Part shown: in pieces, positions 34,101-49,100 of the stretch
How positions within the stretch are numbered: position 1 is the first letter of the stretch
How the letters are laid out: each line of letters starts with the position of its first letter
DNA from: Solen grandis
Taxonomy: Eukaryota > Mollusca > Bivalvia > Adapedonta > Solenidae
NCBI GenBank assembly: GCA_021229015.1
Contig: CM037782.1
Location: forward strand, 61,166,387 to 61,230,386
Direction: 5' to 3'
Length of the DNA stretch: 64,000 nucleotides
The notes under the pieces: model-generated
Databases searched by the model: none
The model's input: the letters and a program-made list of their open reading frames with translations, nothing else
Told to the model about the DNA's origin: nothing
Position numbers and translations under genes: made by a program

Positions 34101-37100
34101 GCCGATATTATTGCTAATTGGGGAAGATTATACCTCGCTTTTTGTTGCTGTTGTTATCGTTAAAACAGGGAAAGACAAAGGTATGCAGCAGCAGAAATAA
34201 CACAGTTAACATGTGCAGTTTCAGGCATGTTGTTGACAAGTCAACAGCAGTTCCTGCAAGAAAGGAGCATTAGTCTCCTTTCATAGTGCACTTAAAAACA
34301 TAGCGCTACTGATACAAAGTTGCACAAGAGATAAAATGGCATCCAAGACTCTGCTAATAACAGTAACATGGCAAATCAAGGGGGGCAAAAACTGCTGGCA
34401 AATAGTTTTTGCAAATCTAAAAACTTGATCAGTATTCAGGAGAAATTTAGAGAAGAGAGATGGAATGGTAGAAGAAGAATTTGCCATCAATCATTCTGAG
34501 GCAACAGAGAGTCTGATAAAGAGCTCAGGTGATGTGGATACTGGAGCTGCAATAGTGAGAAGAGAACCTGTTGTTGAAGGCTTGTGTGAAATATGGTGGA
34601 ACAAATGAAGATAATGACCATGTTCTGGCTCTGTCCAGATATCATTCTCTTACTCAAATGTCTTACTCAAATTTCTATTGAATCTAAAGGGCTAAAGTTT
34701 CTTTTGATCGAGAATAGAATATCAAATTTAGTACAGGTTTAAATCTATATTTACTGGTATTTTGGAATGGAGATAGAAATGGCTTACAGTGGTAGCTTTA
34801 ATTCATTTGTAACTTTTTCCTTTAGAATGATTACCTGGTCAATATGTTTTTCTCCAAAAATCATTTATTTCACATGATTTACATTCTGTGGTTTATGATA
34901 AATCATATTTTCTATAAAGTCATATTTATTAATTATTTTGAAGTTTTATGTCCTAAAAACATTCAAATCTTCAAGTCCTAGTCCTATTTAGGACTAATTG
35001 TAAATTTCATCAAGAAATTATCTCAGAGGTTCAATAGTTTCATCAAGAAATTATATAGGGGGTTCTTCAGTCTTTCCAAGAAGTTCTGCAATGTCATGCA
35101 TGCCTATCAATATTGTCTTGTTTTCCAATGTTCAGGGTTTATAGTTTTATAGCCAATGCTTGCAGTGTTGTTCACCTTGACAGCAGTGGTATTCAGTCAT
35201 AAATTGATGTTCACCCAGGTAATTGGATGTCACGAATGGCATGTCAGGCATTGTCTGTCTGAAAGCTACTGGTATCATTCCATCTAGCGTTTTAATAAGG
35301 AACAGAAAGACATGTACACGTTGCATACACTGAAGCTATTTTGTTGCTTTTGGCCATGCTCGTTATCTTGGTAATTATAATGGGGGACTCTCGTGAAATT
35401 ATGTTGCTACAGAAAAGTTTCATATCTATACGTCAGACTGGAGCTGTGTTTGCCTGATGTACAGCTTTAATTAGCGAAGGCAAACCATGTGGTCATTGAT
35501 TAGCTCTCGTCTGAAATGAAAAATTAAATGGGACATAATGGCATATGTTTGTTCATTTTCCAGCAGCAAAATGTTAAAATGCTGTTAGGGTGACAATTGC
35601 ATTGAGAGATTGACATTTATTGATGTTGTTACATAAATGAAATTGGCTCTATTCTAGAACGTACATAGGAGGTGGTAGTATGTGAAGTAATATAATGAAA
35701 TAGACTGGGGGGAAAAAAGTATCTAAAGTTCAATATGTGTCCTAATACAGTTTTGCGTTGTCATTAATGGGTTCTGGCATAATTTAGTCAGAGGAACCTT
35801 GTTTATAATGTAATGTTGAAAAATTATATTTGGAATTGAAATTTCATGTTTTTGCATTCCTGTCGAACAAAATGTTATCATTACGTGGATAAATATAGTC
35901 AGAAATGATGAAAGAAGCGTAGATGATATATAAAGAACTGTTTGTTCATTTCAGTTTTAATACTGAAAAGGAAATGAAATTTAAAAAAAAAATATTTCAA
36001 ATAGTGTATTGTAATAGATAACATCATACAGAATTCACAGCTAATTAGTTTTCTCTCTGGTTTCTGAGTAGGATATAAGGAAGATATGAGAGAAAAATTA
36101 TGATTAGTAGGTAGCCTCCCCAGCAAATGTTTTTTCCAAAGGGAAAAAAAAATAAGAAAATTGCAAAGTAAATTCTACCACATGTGTCCCATCCTTAGAC
36201 TTTTCTAAACCAATTACCATCTCATTATATTTAGATCAGTAAGCTTTTGTTAACCCTTTCCCTCATAGAGGATACCATGAAAAGACCTATGCGAACAGCA
36301 TAAAACCAGATCAGCCTGCGAGTAACTCACAGGCTGATCAGGTTTTATGCTGTTCGCTGATCCTCAGTGGTCTGGAAATGAGGATTTTACAATTAAATTT
36401 GGTAAGGTTTGAGTTTGGTTTTCTGCAGATCAGGCTTTATGTGGTACCTATTGAGTGCGTCAAAATGAGTCTATATGAGAGAAAGAGTTAACAGGGGATC
36501 ATGTTCATGATATCTTCAATACTATAAATGGAGAAAAAGTAAACAACAGTATAAGAAGTGTCAGTAGCTTGCAATGAGTCATTTATATGTTTGTCATGGG
36601 TCCAGGTGGAGAGATTTTCATTTCATGATGGCCCAGTGTCTCAAGTGTCAGGTGTCAGCCAGTGTAAGGGAATACACCCCCCCCCCACCCCGACCAACTG
36701 TTGAAAAACAACATTAGAGATCATCAGCTGAAAGCAGATGGGGCCAGAGGATGACAAAGCCAATCCTGCCATTTTACATTGAGTTACACCATTGTATTGG
36801 TAGGGCTGACTGAATGCAATGAAGAACATCATGTCATATGTTGCTTTCTACATGTTACCATGTTACAACAAGATGGATTATGGTCAGTTGTAGTAATAAC
36901 CAGATTGACCATTGTAAGTCATGTGTTGTAACAACCAGAGACCATGGTCATAAGGTAGATACAACCAGATAGATCATAGTCATGTGGTGTAACAATCTGA
37001 GACCATGGTCATGGTGTAGATACAACTAGATAGATCATAGTCATGTGGTGACGCAAGTAGTCATGTGGTAACGCAAGACCATGGTCATGGTGTAGATACG

Positions 37101-40100
37101 CTTTCGTAGATATATCAGTCATGTGGTGTAACAACCGGAGACCATGGTCATTTGTAACAGTTAGATCTAGATTGACAATGGTCTTGTGGGAACAGATAGA
37201 CCATGGTCTTAGGTAGTTACTTCTAGATGAATTCTAGATTACTTCTGTGTGATGTGTCTTAAGACACCGTGGTCAGGTAGAAATATATTTGTGTAACAGA
37301 CAATATTATGGCGCTTTTTTCATTATTATACTGCAAGAAACATTATTGAATTCCTATTCTGAAACATTTTAAACATGTTAAAAATTTTTTTTGAAATGTT
37401 TTATGTTCAATAACTGATGACAAAAAGAGTTTGATTAAAGTATAATTAAGCAGAAGTATTGCCTCACAAAAAAGACAGGTTTAGCTGTAAGCCTCGGGGT
37501 ATCACTCGTGCAAGTTAATGAAGTTTGGACGCATCAGAATGTATCAAGCAAGCCGTAATTGTTTTGTGGAACTCGGAATCTTCCATGTAAATTACAGTGA
37601 TAACAAGGTAGATGACAAATAGCAAGTCTTAAATACGGCCACCTCGTTCTAATCATTTTAAATGGGATGGATGTATGAGTTATTATGATTTTTATTAGCG
37701 GAGGAAATTATTTTGTAAGGCAAATATTGTAGAAAAAGTAATAAGGTGAGATAAGGAAAGAAAAAGTGGGAAATATAATACATAAAATAATGAAGTAAAC
37801 GTAATGAGAGTAAGATAACAGCCTGTAGATGTAAAACATGTCCTAATCTTTTAAAAGGGAAAACATCTTTAGAATACACATCTTGAAATATCTTCTATTG
37901 TTCAACAAACAAAATGAAAAGAGAAAAAGAGTCTCAGTGTTATAACAGAGTTCATAGATTGAAATGAATGACATAAAATAAAAAGGAAGTCATGGATAAT
38001 GAAAAGGATATAGAAGTATGGTTTAAGTTAAATTGAAACTACATAATCATGAAAAAATCTTAAGACTGAAAGAGCTGACAATTTCTTGCATACGAACAAC
38101 TCACCCCATCTTCATCTTAATCTCTGTCTCTCTAAAATTGAAATATTACTCACCCCCAGACCTCTGATTTATGAAGCTTTGTTCTACGTAAATCTCATCC
38201 TGTTATCCATCTATTTCAAGCTGATATATTTCACAAATACACCCATATCACGTTTTTCTGGGGAATTTAATCCTGTTTTTATGTAACATTCCTTCACATC
38301 GATCCAGTTCCCTCTGCCGGCCAGATGGCCTGTGAATTGCTAAACTCAGCATGTCTATCTTTTATACTGGATTTCTTATCACTAGAGAGACCTCAGTAAA
38401 TGTATTCCCCTTGTCAACTTTATCAGCTAGTAATATCAAGTCTTCATGGCCGTAAATTGCAGCCTACGAAAAATGATATTGAGTTAAAGGATAAATTGGA
38501 TGGGCCTGATATTTGAGGTTTGCCAAGGTAATAACTGCCATTAAAACCAGTGAGAAGTAATTTATACTTCAATGTAAATGTTTGATATTTGCTCATGTTA
38601 ATTTCAATGGAATGAAAGCGCCCATAGTAGAGGTAAAAGGATAGTTAATGGATTTCATGTCGTTTTCTGTAGCCTGTAAGGCTTTCTCTTCCAAGCTATG
38701 CCGTGTGAGATTTCAGCCTCTATATTGTCAGATTTTTAAATATTCAGTACACATAGAATATATTTTGTGGAAGTTATTTCCAGTGTAAAGAATGATGTTG
38801 AATTATAGATCCTACTTTAAGAGATTAAATAAATTGGATTTCAGCGGGGAAAAAAAGAATTCTGTTATAGAATGGCTCCCTTGACATGTGTTTAACAAAA
38901 GAATGACACGCTATATCTAGGAGTTCTTTACAATATATTTATTGTGGGAACTTTTTGAAATATGATGACATTTTGGGTCTAGATTCACTTGAGCCCTTGA
39001 GGCTTGAGACCGATGTCACAGTGTGACATTTAACAATGTAGATTGCCTTTGTGACCAGTGCAGACTAAAAACAGCCTGCATTTCTGTGCAGTCTGATCAT
39101 GGACTGCACTGTTCGCTATTCATTCAAATTTTCAGCAGTCCGTAAGAAAATTAGCATGGTAAGGGATAATACATGTAAATGTCAATGGGGGACGTTCTTG
39201 CTTGCATTACTTTGAACTTCATGGAATGTTTGGGGAATTTTCCATTGGTATCTGTCAAAAATAACTGAATCAGTATGTATATGCTGTGAAGCATATATTC
39301 TTCAATTTTGATAATAGTTTTATTTCTGAATTTATCCCCGTGAAAATCGCTCATTTTATAGACCTTGCTTTTCTACAATATGAATCCTTATTAAGATTTC
39401 ACTATAAATTGCCTTTGAGAAGGAATATGAGTGTCACGGTCTTCATTACAGAAGTAAACAGTAATTAGTTGACCTTGATGCTTCATCTTATTCAGATGTT
39501 GCCATGGAGATGATGGCAATTAATGAACTTAAAGTTGTCAAATTTATAAACCTTTATTAGGCTAGGTATTATACCTGTATGTAGCAAATGGTCTGTATTA
39601 AAACCTTGAGATAATTATGTGCAGTTTGTTTTTAACCCTTTCCCTCATATAGACTCATTTTGACGCACTCAGTAGGTACCACATAAAGCCTGACCTGCAG
39701 AAAACCACAGTTAAACCTTACCAAATTTAATTACAAAATCCTCATTTCCAGATCACTGAGGAGCAGCGAACAGCATAAAACCTGATCAGCCTGCGAGTTA
39801 CACGCAGGCTGATCTGGTTTTATGTTATTCGCATAGGTCTTTTCATGTAATAATTAAGAATTGGAAAAAATTAGAATAGTTACATATTGGGGAAAGGGTT
39901 AATATACAGATTATCATTAGATGAGAAATAAAATCATGTTTATGGAGTCATTATACATTGTCACTTTAAGAACATGCAGGAAAATCTTTGAAGCTGTCGT
40001 ATTATGTGAGAAATTGGAAAAGCTATTTGGAAAAATTACAGGAAATTTAATAGTAATGTTACAAAATAATTCATGTGAAAGCAAAGCATGAACATCAGGT

Positions 40101-43100
40101 TATGAAAATAGCTTAATGAATGGGATCGTAAAGTTTTAATGTCAGAAATGGGATCCATCCCTCATATGGGGCTCCTGGTCTCTTCCCTTCTTTGACAGAA
40201 TTTTTATTGTTGCCCATAAAAATGACATGTATGTTTGGCTGTATTAATGCATTGTTTTTGAAGACCTTCCCTTCTTCAGTGATCAAAATTGACTGTGAAT
40301 TCGAATAGTGAAGTCCTTGGAGTCGTAAAAGGCCGCTAGTATGAATATTAATAAAGTTATTTCACCGTGAGAACATTTATTATGCCTGTGACAGGCAATT
40401 TCCTGGTGGATTCTGAGGGACTGCAAACACTAAATTGCTTGCCAAATGGAATCAGTAATTACATTGTCAGCCCATGTATATTGTCAATTAAAGAAATTGC
40501 AACGTTTTTGCGTGCTGTTGACAAATGGTATTGTTGAGTCTTAATGACATACTGTGTGTGCAAACATTTGACATTGTTTGGTTTATATTGCGATTAGTGT
40601 TTTCGGGTTGCTATGGCGATTGTCGTATTTAATGGGTAAAAGGGGTGGGATGGACGTTTTTAAATTGCCACTGGTTTGGAATGCACTTTTGTACTATCCA
40701 AACATTTTGCATGTGTTTCGGTAAACAAACAAAGCAATATTATAGTGGCCATACATATCAATACTTAATTTCTCTGGTAATTTTATATATTCCACTCTTA
40801 CTGGTTGCCATGGTTTCTAGATATCATATGTCCACTTCCTCTGAACAGCAATGAAATGGCGTAAAAATCAACTAAAAGCATTATTGCGATATGAACATAA
40901 AACTTATCACTATTCCAAGTCTCACGACAGCTTGACATTCAAATATGTAATCCATTTATAGCTGGCTTTGTAAATCAGTCAAGAGACTGGATGGGTAGAC
41001 TTGTTTTGCTGATATTCAATTAAAAAGCAGATGTCTGATGGTAATTTCGGCTTGTTTGTTACTAATTCATCGCAGATTGTTTGTGTACAGTCATAAACCA
41101 TGTGTGCTTAAGGACACATTACTATCATGGCACATTTGTATATTTGTAAGGTTTGTATGTCAGTCTTTGATATGATATCAAAACACATTATGTTTTACTA
41201 TTCAGAAATACTCAATGCGGCTGTGAGTTTTGCGCACAGTAAACGAAAACTAGACAATCCAGATAAAATGCTGAAATTTGGAAGACGGTGAAGTACTATG
41301 CACTTCATATAACTGCCTGGTGTACAATTAAGAACCTGCCAGGTGAAAATAATTATGCCTATTTATTGCCTTTAAACTTAAAAGAGATGGCAAGAAATTT
41401 TACAGCTGTCATAACGCGGCATGCTTGCCGGTAATTCATGCTTTATATTGTCGCAAGATTTTCAGTTCTTTTCTTTATATTGAGAGTTGCATTAAAAAAC
41501 AATGTTTAGAGAGACATTAAAACTGTATAGCTGGTAAAATTGCCTTGATTTTAAAGTATGGAGCAGTATAGGAAAGCCTACAGTCTGCATGGCGTTGAAC
41601 ACAGAAAGCCTGTCATCAAACTTAAAAATCTCGAAAAGAAAAGACGACTCAAAATGGCTATTTTTTTTTCCAGAATTAATTTAAAATGAAATTCCTTCAC
41701 TTCAGTTATATGAAATTTAAAGCGGAGCGAAGATCTTGTTTAGCCGTTCACAGTCACGTGAAATCATGTGCATCTGTATGCAAATCATTGAATATGTTTT
41801 GTTCTTGGTGGCCTGCATTGTTCTTGTAAACGTTTCCAGCAATCATTTGTCAACATAAGGACACAATAATTACTGTAAGTGTCTCTAATTAGGGCACAGA
41901 GAATCTGTGTGTTGTGATGAAACTGGAGAAACACGTGGTAGGACTAACTTAGGCAGGGCTTCAAAATATGAGCAGCCCTTGTCACTATTGTTTATCTGTC
42001 CGCTTATGAAGTCAGGACGCAAAATGGATGATGAATGCACTGTTTGTTCTTTTAGCCTTTTAAGTTGATTTATAAGTAGGTCCTTCAACACTGAAGTGTT
42101 TTATTCAACAGGTTTGGTTTATGAAAGTGATTGTGTTTGATGTCATTTTCTTCATAATGGAAAAAATAGATGATCACCCTATTGTTCCTATCCCAGCCAT
42201 TGTTTTCAGTTTTTGGACTTTGCATGTGTACAATAGCATAAAATGAGTCATGTTTCTGTAGTGCATTTTTTGTTTCAAAACAAACGTAATCTAGTTACAT
42301 AAAAGAATTAAAAAAAAAGAAGTTTTTTTGTTGTTTTTTTAACAATTGCCAATTGATTGATGAACTATACTTCTATATCTATATGCGCTAAAAATAGTTT
42401 CGCTGTCAACCCTCTATATCCGGAATATAAACAGATCTTGAAGGCGCTATTGTCAAACAGAAATTTGCAGTATTTCAAATGTATGTTACTAATCAACATA
42501 TGTGCATATGTCACATTACACCGATTACTAAAAATCGGCTATCATTTCCTGTCTCTCATTGCTGGAAAACATATCCCGTTTTCCATAGGCTTCATCCAAA
42601 TTGCTTTCCATTTGGAATTCAGTATAGCAGTTTTCAATCTATTTCTATCTGATTGTTCAATTGTAAATGATTGGAATTGGAATTCAGATTGAAAGCATAA
42701 CACATTGCAAGTCAAGTTGCTACCTAACTATTGACCTCCCACCATTTCTTAAGACCTTCATTCTGCATTTAAGGAGCCAGAACTGAAGGCAATTTCCCAT
42801 CAGGCCGTGCGAAATTGGACTCCATTTCTCATGCTTATTACCCCGTCCATGTATTCTAATCAGTTCTGAAAGGATTGGAAACGAAAAATATCCCGATGTG
42901 AGCTAATACATGAAAGGACCCCCATGTCATTAAAAGTCTAAGACTGTTCTTTATCCGCAGTTGATTTCACGAATGCAATCGAAATCAGCAGAGCGCAATC
43001 AGCAATTGCTATGGAGATATACAAACAATTACTTTGGTAATACCTTCAGGAAGCTTCTGTAATGTTGTTATGGTAGATATTAACAAGGCTTAATGGTGTG

Positions 43101-46100
43101 CAGACTTATTGGGGCTATTAGTTTGTCAATAGTGTGGAGGCAGAGAAAAAAGCAAGCTGGAATTCTTTCTACATTGCCCCATTATGTGGAAGAGAGGCCT
43201 GGTCTAATGTTGGGAATTGTTTCTTTTTGGTTTTTGTATTGTCATATGCATCAATAGCTGTTGTGTGGTTTTTATGGCTGTAATAGGCTCAGTAATGTTT
43301 ATCGTATCTAATGGATTCACCAGTTAAATTTCTGACATTTGTTGTCGGAACAACTGTTGAAGAATGGTTCTTTGAATGAGTTTCAGGAAAAATGTCTCCA
43401 GAACCATCTTGCAAATTATATAACTTCCATGTTTTAATTATGATGGCATTAATTTTTGTGACAAAGATGCTAACCCATGGTTGATACATGGATCACTTAA
43501 TATTACATCAAACGTTTTCCATATTATATGCATTTTGCAAATGACATGTATAGGGTACTCAAAAATGTAGTAAATTGTTAAGAGTACTATAGTTTTCCAA
43601 GTTGTCGCAGTTTGGAGGAAGATGTTTCGTGTGAAATATCATGCAGAAATGTGGCAACATGTGTATCGCCCTTTTCAGGAATCAACATCAAAAGGATATC
43701 TTGCCTGTTAAAGCAGCATTAAATGCGTGTGATGTACTAAAAAATCTAAAAGCCAATCGTGAAATATCAGCTTTCATCTGCTCCTCCAGAGATCCATAAG
43801 CAACCCCATTTTGTTTACTCAGTCTTAAAGCAGCTGTACGATGATTGCTAAAAAAATGGCGTGGCACTCATGTCTTGTATGTCTGCTTTCATAATGTTAA
43901 AACATGTATAAGGCAGGGGACCAGAACAGAACGGTTGGTTAGGTTCCATCTGAATTATAGATTTATTTTGTCCAAAAAGTTGTCTTTAAGTTTATAGATG
44001 TCTTAGAAATAGCGGTTGCATTAAAGGCCAACTGGCTAGGTTTATATGCATAATTAATCAACAAGAAGTCAAAGAAATGATGGCCCAACATAGTTGTTGA
44101 AGAATAGTGAAGACTTTTGTCATTGAAATTCAAATGTTCATACTGGAACATGTATAATTCATTCATTTTCTTTCCATCATAGTCTTTGTTAACCTTAGTT
44201 GTATTGAATTTTGCATGGATAACCATGCATTAGCAAAAGTAGCAGCAAGTACAAGTGACTTGCATGCTGATCAGAATTTTACCAGTTATTTCTCTGTGAC
44301 TAAGTGGTTATAGTTGAGTAAAACCTATCACTCATCCCCTCACAGATGTTAGTTCGAGTCCAGTCAGGGTAACATGGATTTTAATTTGAAGAAGCCTTTT
44401 AGTGTGCATGCAGTGGCCAATGGTTTACCCAAAATGCCATTGTGCAGTCAGGGACACTCTCCACTTTTGCTTAGGTGGAAGTTGCTCTATGGCCAAGAAG
44501 CTTAAAGTGAAAGCAATGGGAAACTCAATATTTTTACTGTTACAGAGATCAGGAGAAAAACAATGGTAAACCTGTAAAGACTGAAAAAATACTTTGTCTG
44601 ATGGGTTACCATAGGGTAAACAGGCATTTGATAAAAGCATAGAACTATACTAAAAACTCTACTGTTGATTCATTGCAATATCTCGTGTCATGCCAGTCAG
44701 TCAGGGTATATGGACAACCTGCGGGCCTTTTTATCCTATGAACTGATTTATTTGACAATAACTGCCAGTGTTCAATGACAGTAGTAGAGACTAGTATGGC
44801 GGCCATCAGTCAAAGAGGCCCAACTCCACTGGGGAACTGCTAAACAACTCTGGGGACATTGTGTTTTCCACAGTTATTTGATACTTCAGGCCAGAAGTCC
44901 ATACTATGGTGTGCACACGAACGCTCCTGATTTGTTCAATTTGTCAGTTAATTAGCTTCTAAATTGAGAAGCAAGCTGGTTAAGGCACTGTGTGAACTTC
45001 TAGATTGATGGAATAATTAATGCTACATGTTTAGTAATGGTTTTGAGTTTGTAGGGACAGGAATGTTACTGCCATGGTTTCTGATATTGTGAGATTTTAG
45101 ATGTGGTCTGCTAATTAAAAAAAACAGAAAAGTATTGTGAATCTCTTACTACGGAAGCATGATTGTATTTGGTAGAACGTCGGTGTATAGTATGTCTTGG
45201 AGATGTTTTATAAGACTTTTTAAATGATGACTGCAGAATGTTTGAATTTTATGGGAATGGGAAGTGATAAACAATCTGGAGAGTTCCATAACTTTTGCTA
45301 CGCAGAATTGATAGATAGACAATAGAAAATGGGGATTCCTTAATGGAAGAACCGTAACCAATTTAGTAGAATGTTGTAGATTGAAGCCTGGTTTTTGATG
45401 GATGAGTATTCATTACTAAGATTACAAGAGAGATATTGCAATTTATGACCCTCTTTTACTTGCCTCTATGCACATTATTTATAAAAAGCACATTTCGAGG
45501 GGTGAAAGCAAAACTATGCTAAGTGCATATAAATATATAAGCATTAGCATAGTTTCGCTCTCACCCCTCAATTTGTGTACACTCTTAAAGTTATACTCTC
45601 AGCTGTTATATTTTGCAACGGTAATTTTGGCCGACAGTTAAGTCTTGACCTAAGCTTTCTCAAGCTTTACAAACTGGAGTGGGGGCTATCTAAGAATTGT
45701 GAATTCTCTCTCATCATGTCTTTTTAAGTTAAACATGTCAAGAATTCATGAAAAACTCAAGTTGAACATGTCAAGAATCATAAAAACTCAAGTTGAACAT
45801 GTTAGGAAATCATGAAAAACTCAAGATAAACATGTCAAGAATTCATGAAAAACTAAAATTGAACATGTCAGGAAATCAGGAAAAATTCATTAATCTCAAG
45901 TTAAGCATGTCATCAGCTTAAGGCTGAATATTCAGACATTACTTATATTACACATACAGAAAGGGTAAGACTAGCCCTACATAATGAAGGTTTCAAGCCA
46001 CCTGATGCAAAGTGAATTAGTGGAAAAAAACTACAGAGATGTGATCGTACTTGGCTCTCATTATAAGACGAGTACAAAAGACATTAATGAGGAATGCTCC

Positions 46101-49100
46101 CTGGAGCATATCTTGTGGAGAAAGGAAAAAAAAATAGAGAAATTACAAAATGATTGATTGAATTCCCACCACCTTTGGTAGTGGTATCTCTTCAAGGATG
46201 TTTTTTTTAACTATTTACTTCATAATTATTATGGACTTACAGAGGAGGCTCTGATCAGATCTGGGTCTGCTTTGTTCGCCAGAACTTAAGGGAAGAGTTA
46301 GAAGCAAGTAGTTAAAACGATATCATGCCTGCTAGGTTCATTTTAGGTTACAGTCATTGTGACGGTCATTTCCTAATAGTACCCAATATATTGTAAAGAA
46401 AGGATAATATTTGTTACGAAATGATTAAACCTGCAGCAAAGTATAATGAATACAAAACAGGAAGATATAGCCCTTCATTGGCTCAAATACATGCAGTTAA
46501 TGGCCAATGCATGAGTGGGTAAGTGTGTTATGAATTTTCCAAATTGCATCCCATCTGCACTTCAACATTCATTAACTATCTTGATGCAGCAGGTGACGTG
46601 CAGGAGGCCATTTTCAAAGGAAATTAGTTGGTGCTCAAGATGGATAAGAACTTGGTTGACCTTGCTTTCGTTCTTATCCATGTAGTTTCCATGCATATTT
46701 TGTAACTTTAGTCTTTTCTGGAATGATATCCAAGAGGGAATTGTTTTGACATTTTGACCAAAACATGATAAAAGCATCATTTTCATTTTGGTGTGAATAA
46801 CTTCTTTCCCATAGTGGGTTTTGAATGCTTTTTGATTGTTTCTTCGTCAGTTTGCAGTGGAGCAGTCTGTCTTAATCGGGTTGTTGTCTCCTTTGATGCT
46901 TCATGCCTTAAGTTCCTTTAGAAGAACATGGAAGGTTTAACATAGCATGCATTAATACAAGGCTGGAGAAAAATGTGTGAATATTTACACTAGTTTGAGG
47001 GAGGATATGCTTCACAGATGACGGCATGTTTCCAGATGGCTCTGAGAAGCTCTGGAGACTCCCGGGCCTAACTTTTGTGAAGTCTGATAATGCAGAAATA
47101 ATGGAACCAGTCATTTAAATCTGACAGAGATGTTTATCGTAACAATCATTTTAGGCTATATCTTTAATTTACTCTGTTATGTTTCCTTTTCACTAGAGAA
47201 CATGATGTCGGATGCTTTTCGACTTGATTAGTTTCCGCTAGATACATAGATTACTCTTTTCTTGTACAATCTGTTCAGACTTTTGAAGGATGTATTTAAA
47301 AGAGATGAAAATGGTTATTTACACAGCATAGTTTTATGATACAAATTACAAAACCCATTTGTGTTTGTTTGCTTTAAAGCAGATGGTTAATATCCATTGA
47401 TAATAATTGCTGTTTGCATTGAGTATTAGTTTACTGTTTTCGTTATCTTAGCTTTAATTGTTTCACAAGAAGCTCATTTATTAGTATTGGAAGAAACTAT
47501 AGTAGATTTTGAATTGACATTGTTCCTGACATTCTTCAGTCACAAATTTGCACATGTAATTAGCTGTGGTTAGAAAACTGTTTCCCCAAACAATTACATT
47601 GTCTTTAAAAGCAATTAGATTAAGTATTGGGGGTAGAAACATCAGTTTTATGTTTAAAATTGAGCTGGATTATTATCTAAGTCCTTTTTTTTCTGAAGGC
47701 ATTCTGTTGTCATGTGAGGTCATAAAAATATCTCAAGTAGCTTTGATATTAGATACAAGGGCAAGTGGTTCTAGAACTTTTAATCACATTGGCTGTTCTT
47801 CTTTTCTTTTTGGTTGAGAATTTGGATTTTTACGTACTTGGACTTTACTTCTTTCCCTTTTGACTGTAACATTAGTTGTTTATGTGAGTGCTTAACTGAA
47901 AAGTAATTGACTAAATAGTCAACAGTGCAGACCATGATCAGACTGTACAGAGGCTGATCTTTGTCTGCACTGGTCGCTAAGGTAGTCACAAGTGCCCACA
48001 GCATGGTTAGGGAGGGGTTTGTGTTCTGTAGGGAAGATTGCGCAATATTTAAGATTGCGCAATATCTCATAGGAAATGATAAATACAAACTTTATAACAT
48101 GCAGAATTTGCATTTGAAAGATCCTGTAAGAGTGGTATATAAATAGTGGTTTATAGCGTATTAATGTACGTATTCTTTATTGATAAAGATACATGTAAGA
48201 AAATTAGCACTCTAGGGTACTTGCAGTTGTTTCTTGATATAAGTGATTTAACCCTTTCCCTCATAGAGGAAACCATGAAAAGACCTATGCGAACAGCATA
48301 AAACCAGATCAGCCTGAGAGTAACTCCGATCAGCCTGCGAGTATCTCGCAGGCTGATCAGGTTTTATGCTGTTCGCTGCTCCTCAGTGGTCTGGAAATGA
48401 GGACTTTATAATTAAATTTGGTAAGGTTTAACTGTGGTTTTCTGCAGATCAGGCTTTATGTGGTACCTATTGAGTGCGTCAAAATGAGTCTATATGAGGG
48501 AAAGGGTTAAAGGCGCTCTCCTGCCACTTTTCTTTTGATGATTCTTAGCAGAGTGGATGTGGGGTAGGGGAGAACTATATGGTTCAATGATATTTACACC
48601 ATTTTACTCTTCAGTCCAACCTGTATTCATGGTCACCCTTGAATAACAGCCAATCTGTGATCAAAGGCCGATGAATTTTCACACAAGTTACGTAGGTATT
48701 TCTGAAAGGCCTCTCGCTGAAATCAGTGGAATGCATATGATATTAGTAGTAGCGTCACTTGACATCCTAGTTCATTTTATGATCTGTTTTATCTCTCTAT
48801 CTTCACCATGATTGACTGGAAAGATATGTTGAATATTAAGGATGATAAAACCACTAAAAATATCATTTTATGATAAATGATATCATGCAATTTTCAATGC
48901 AGTGAATTTAATGACCCATCACGTCGCAAATATACATTGTTAATGGCATGTTAATAGCATATGTTTATTACACTTAGTTAGAACTTTCAAGTATTTAATC
49001 ATTCCATAAAAAATAAGACATATTTTTATAAGGGACCAGCCCTAACTTATGCAGATTTCTTACATTATTTTCTCATTACTTTAAAAAGTATATCAACAAA

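Noticed and set aside
42357..42692. 111-codon open frame, hydrophobic
   Set aside because: No recognised similarity, composition as expected from AT-rich DNA, no splice or promoter context. Kept only as unassigned intron.
48770..48900. Short palindromes such as tgataaatgatatcat
   Set aside because: Expected by chance in AT-rich DNA; no second copy noticed.
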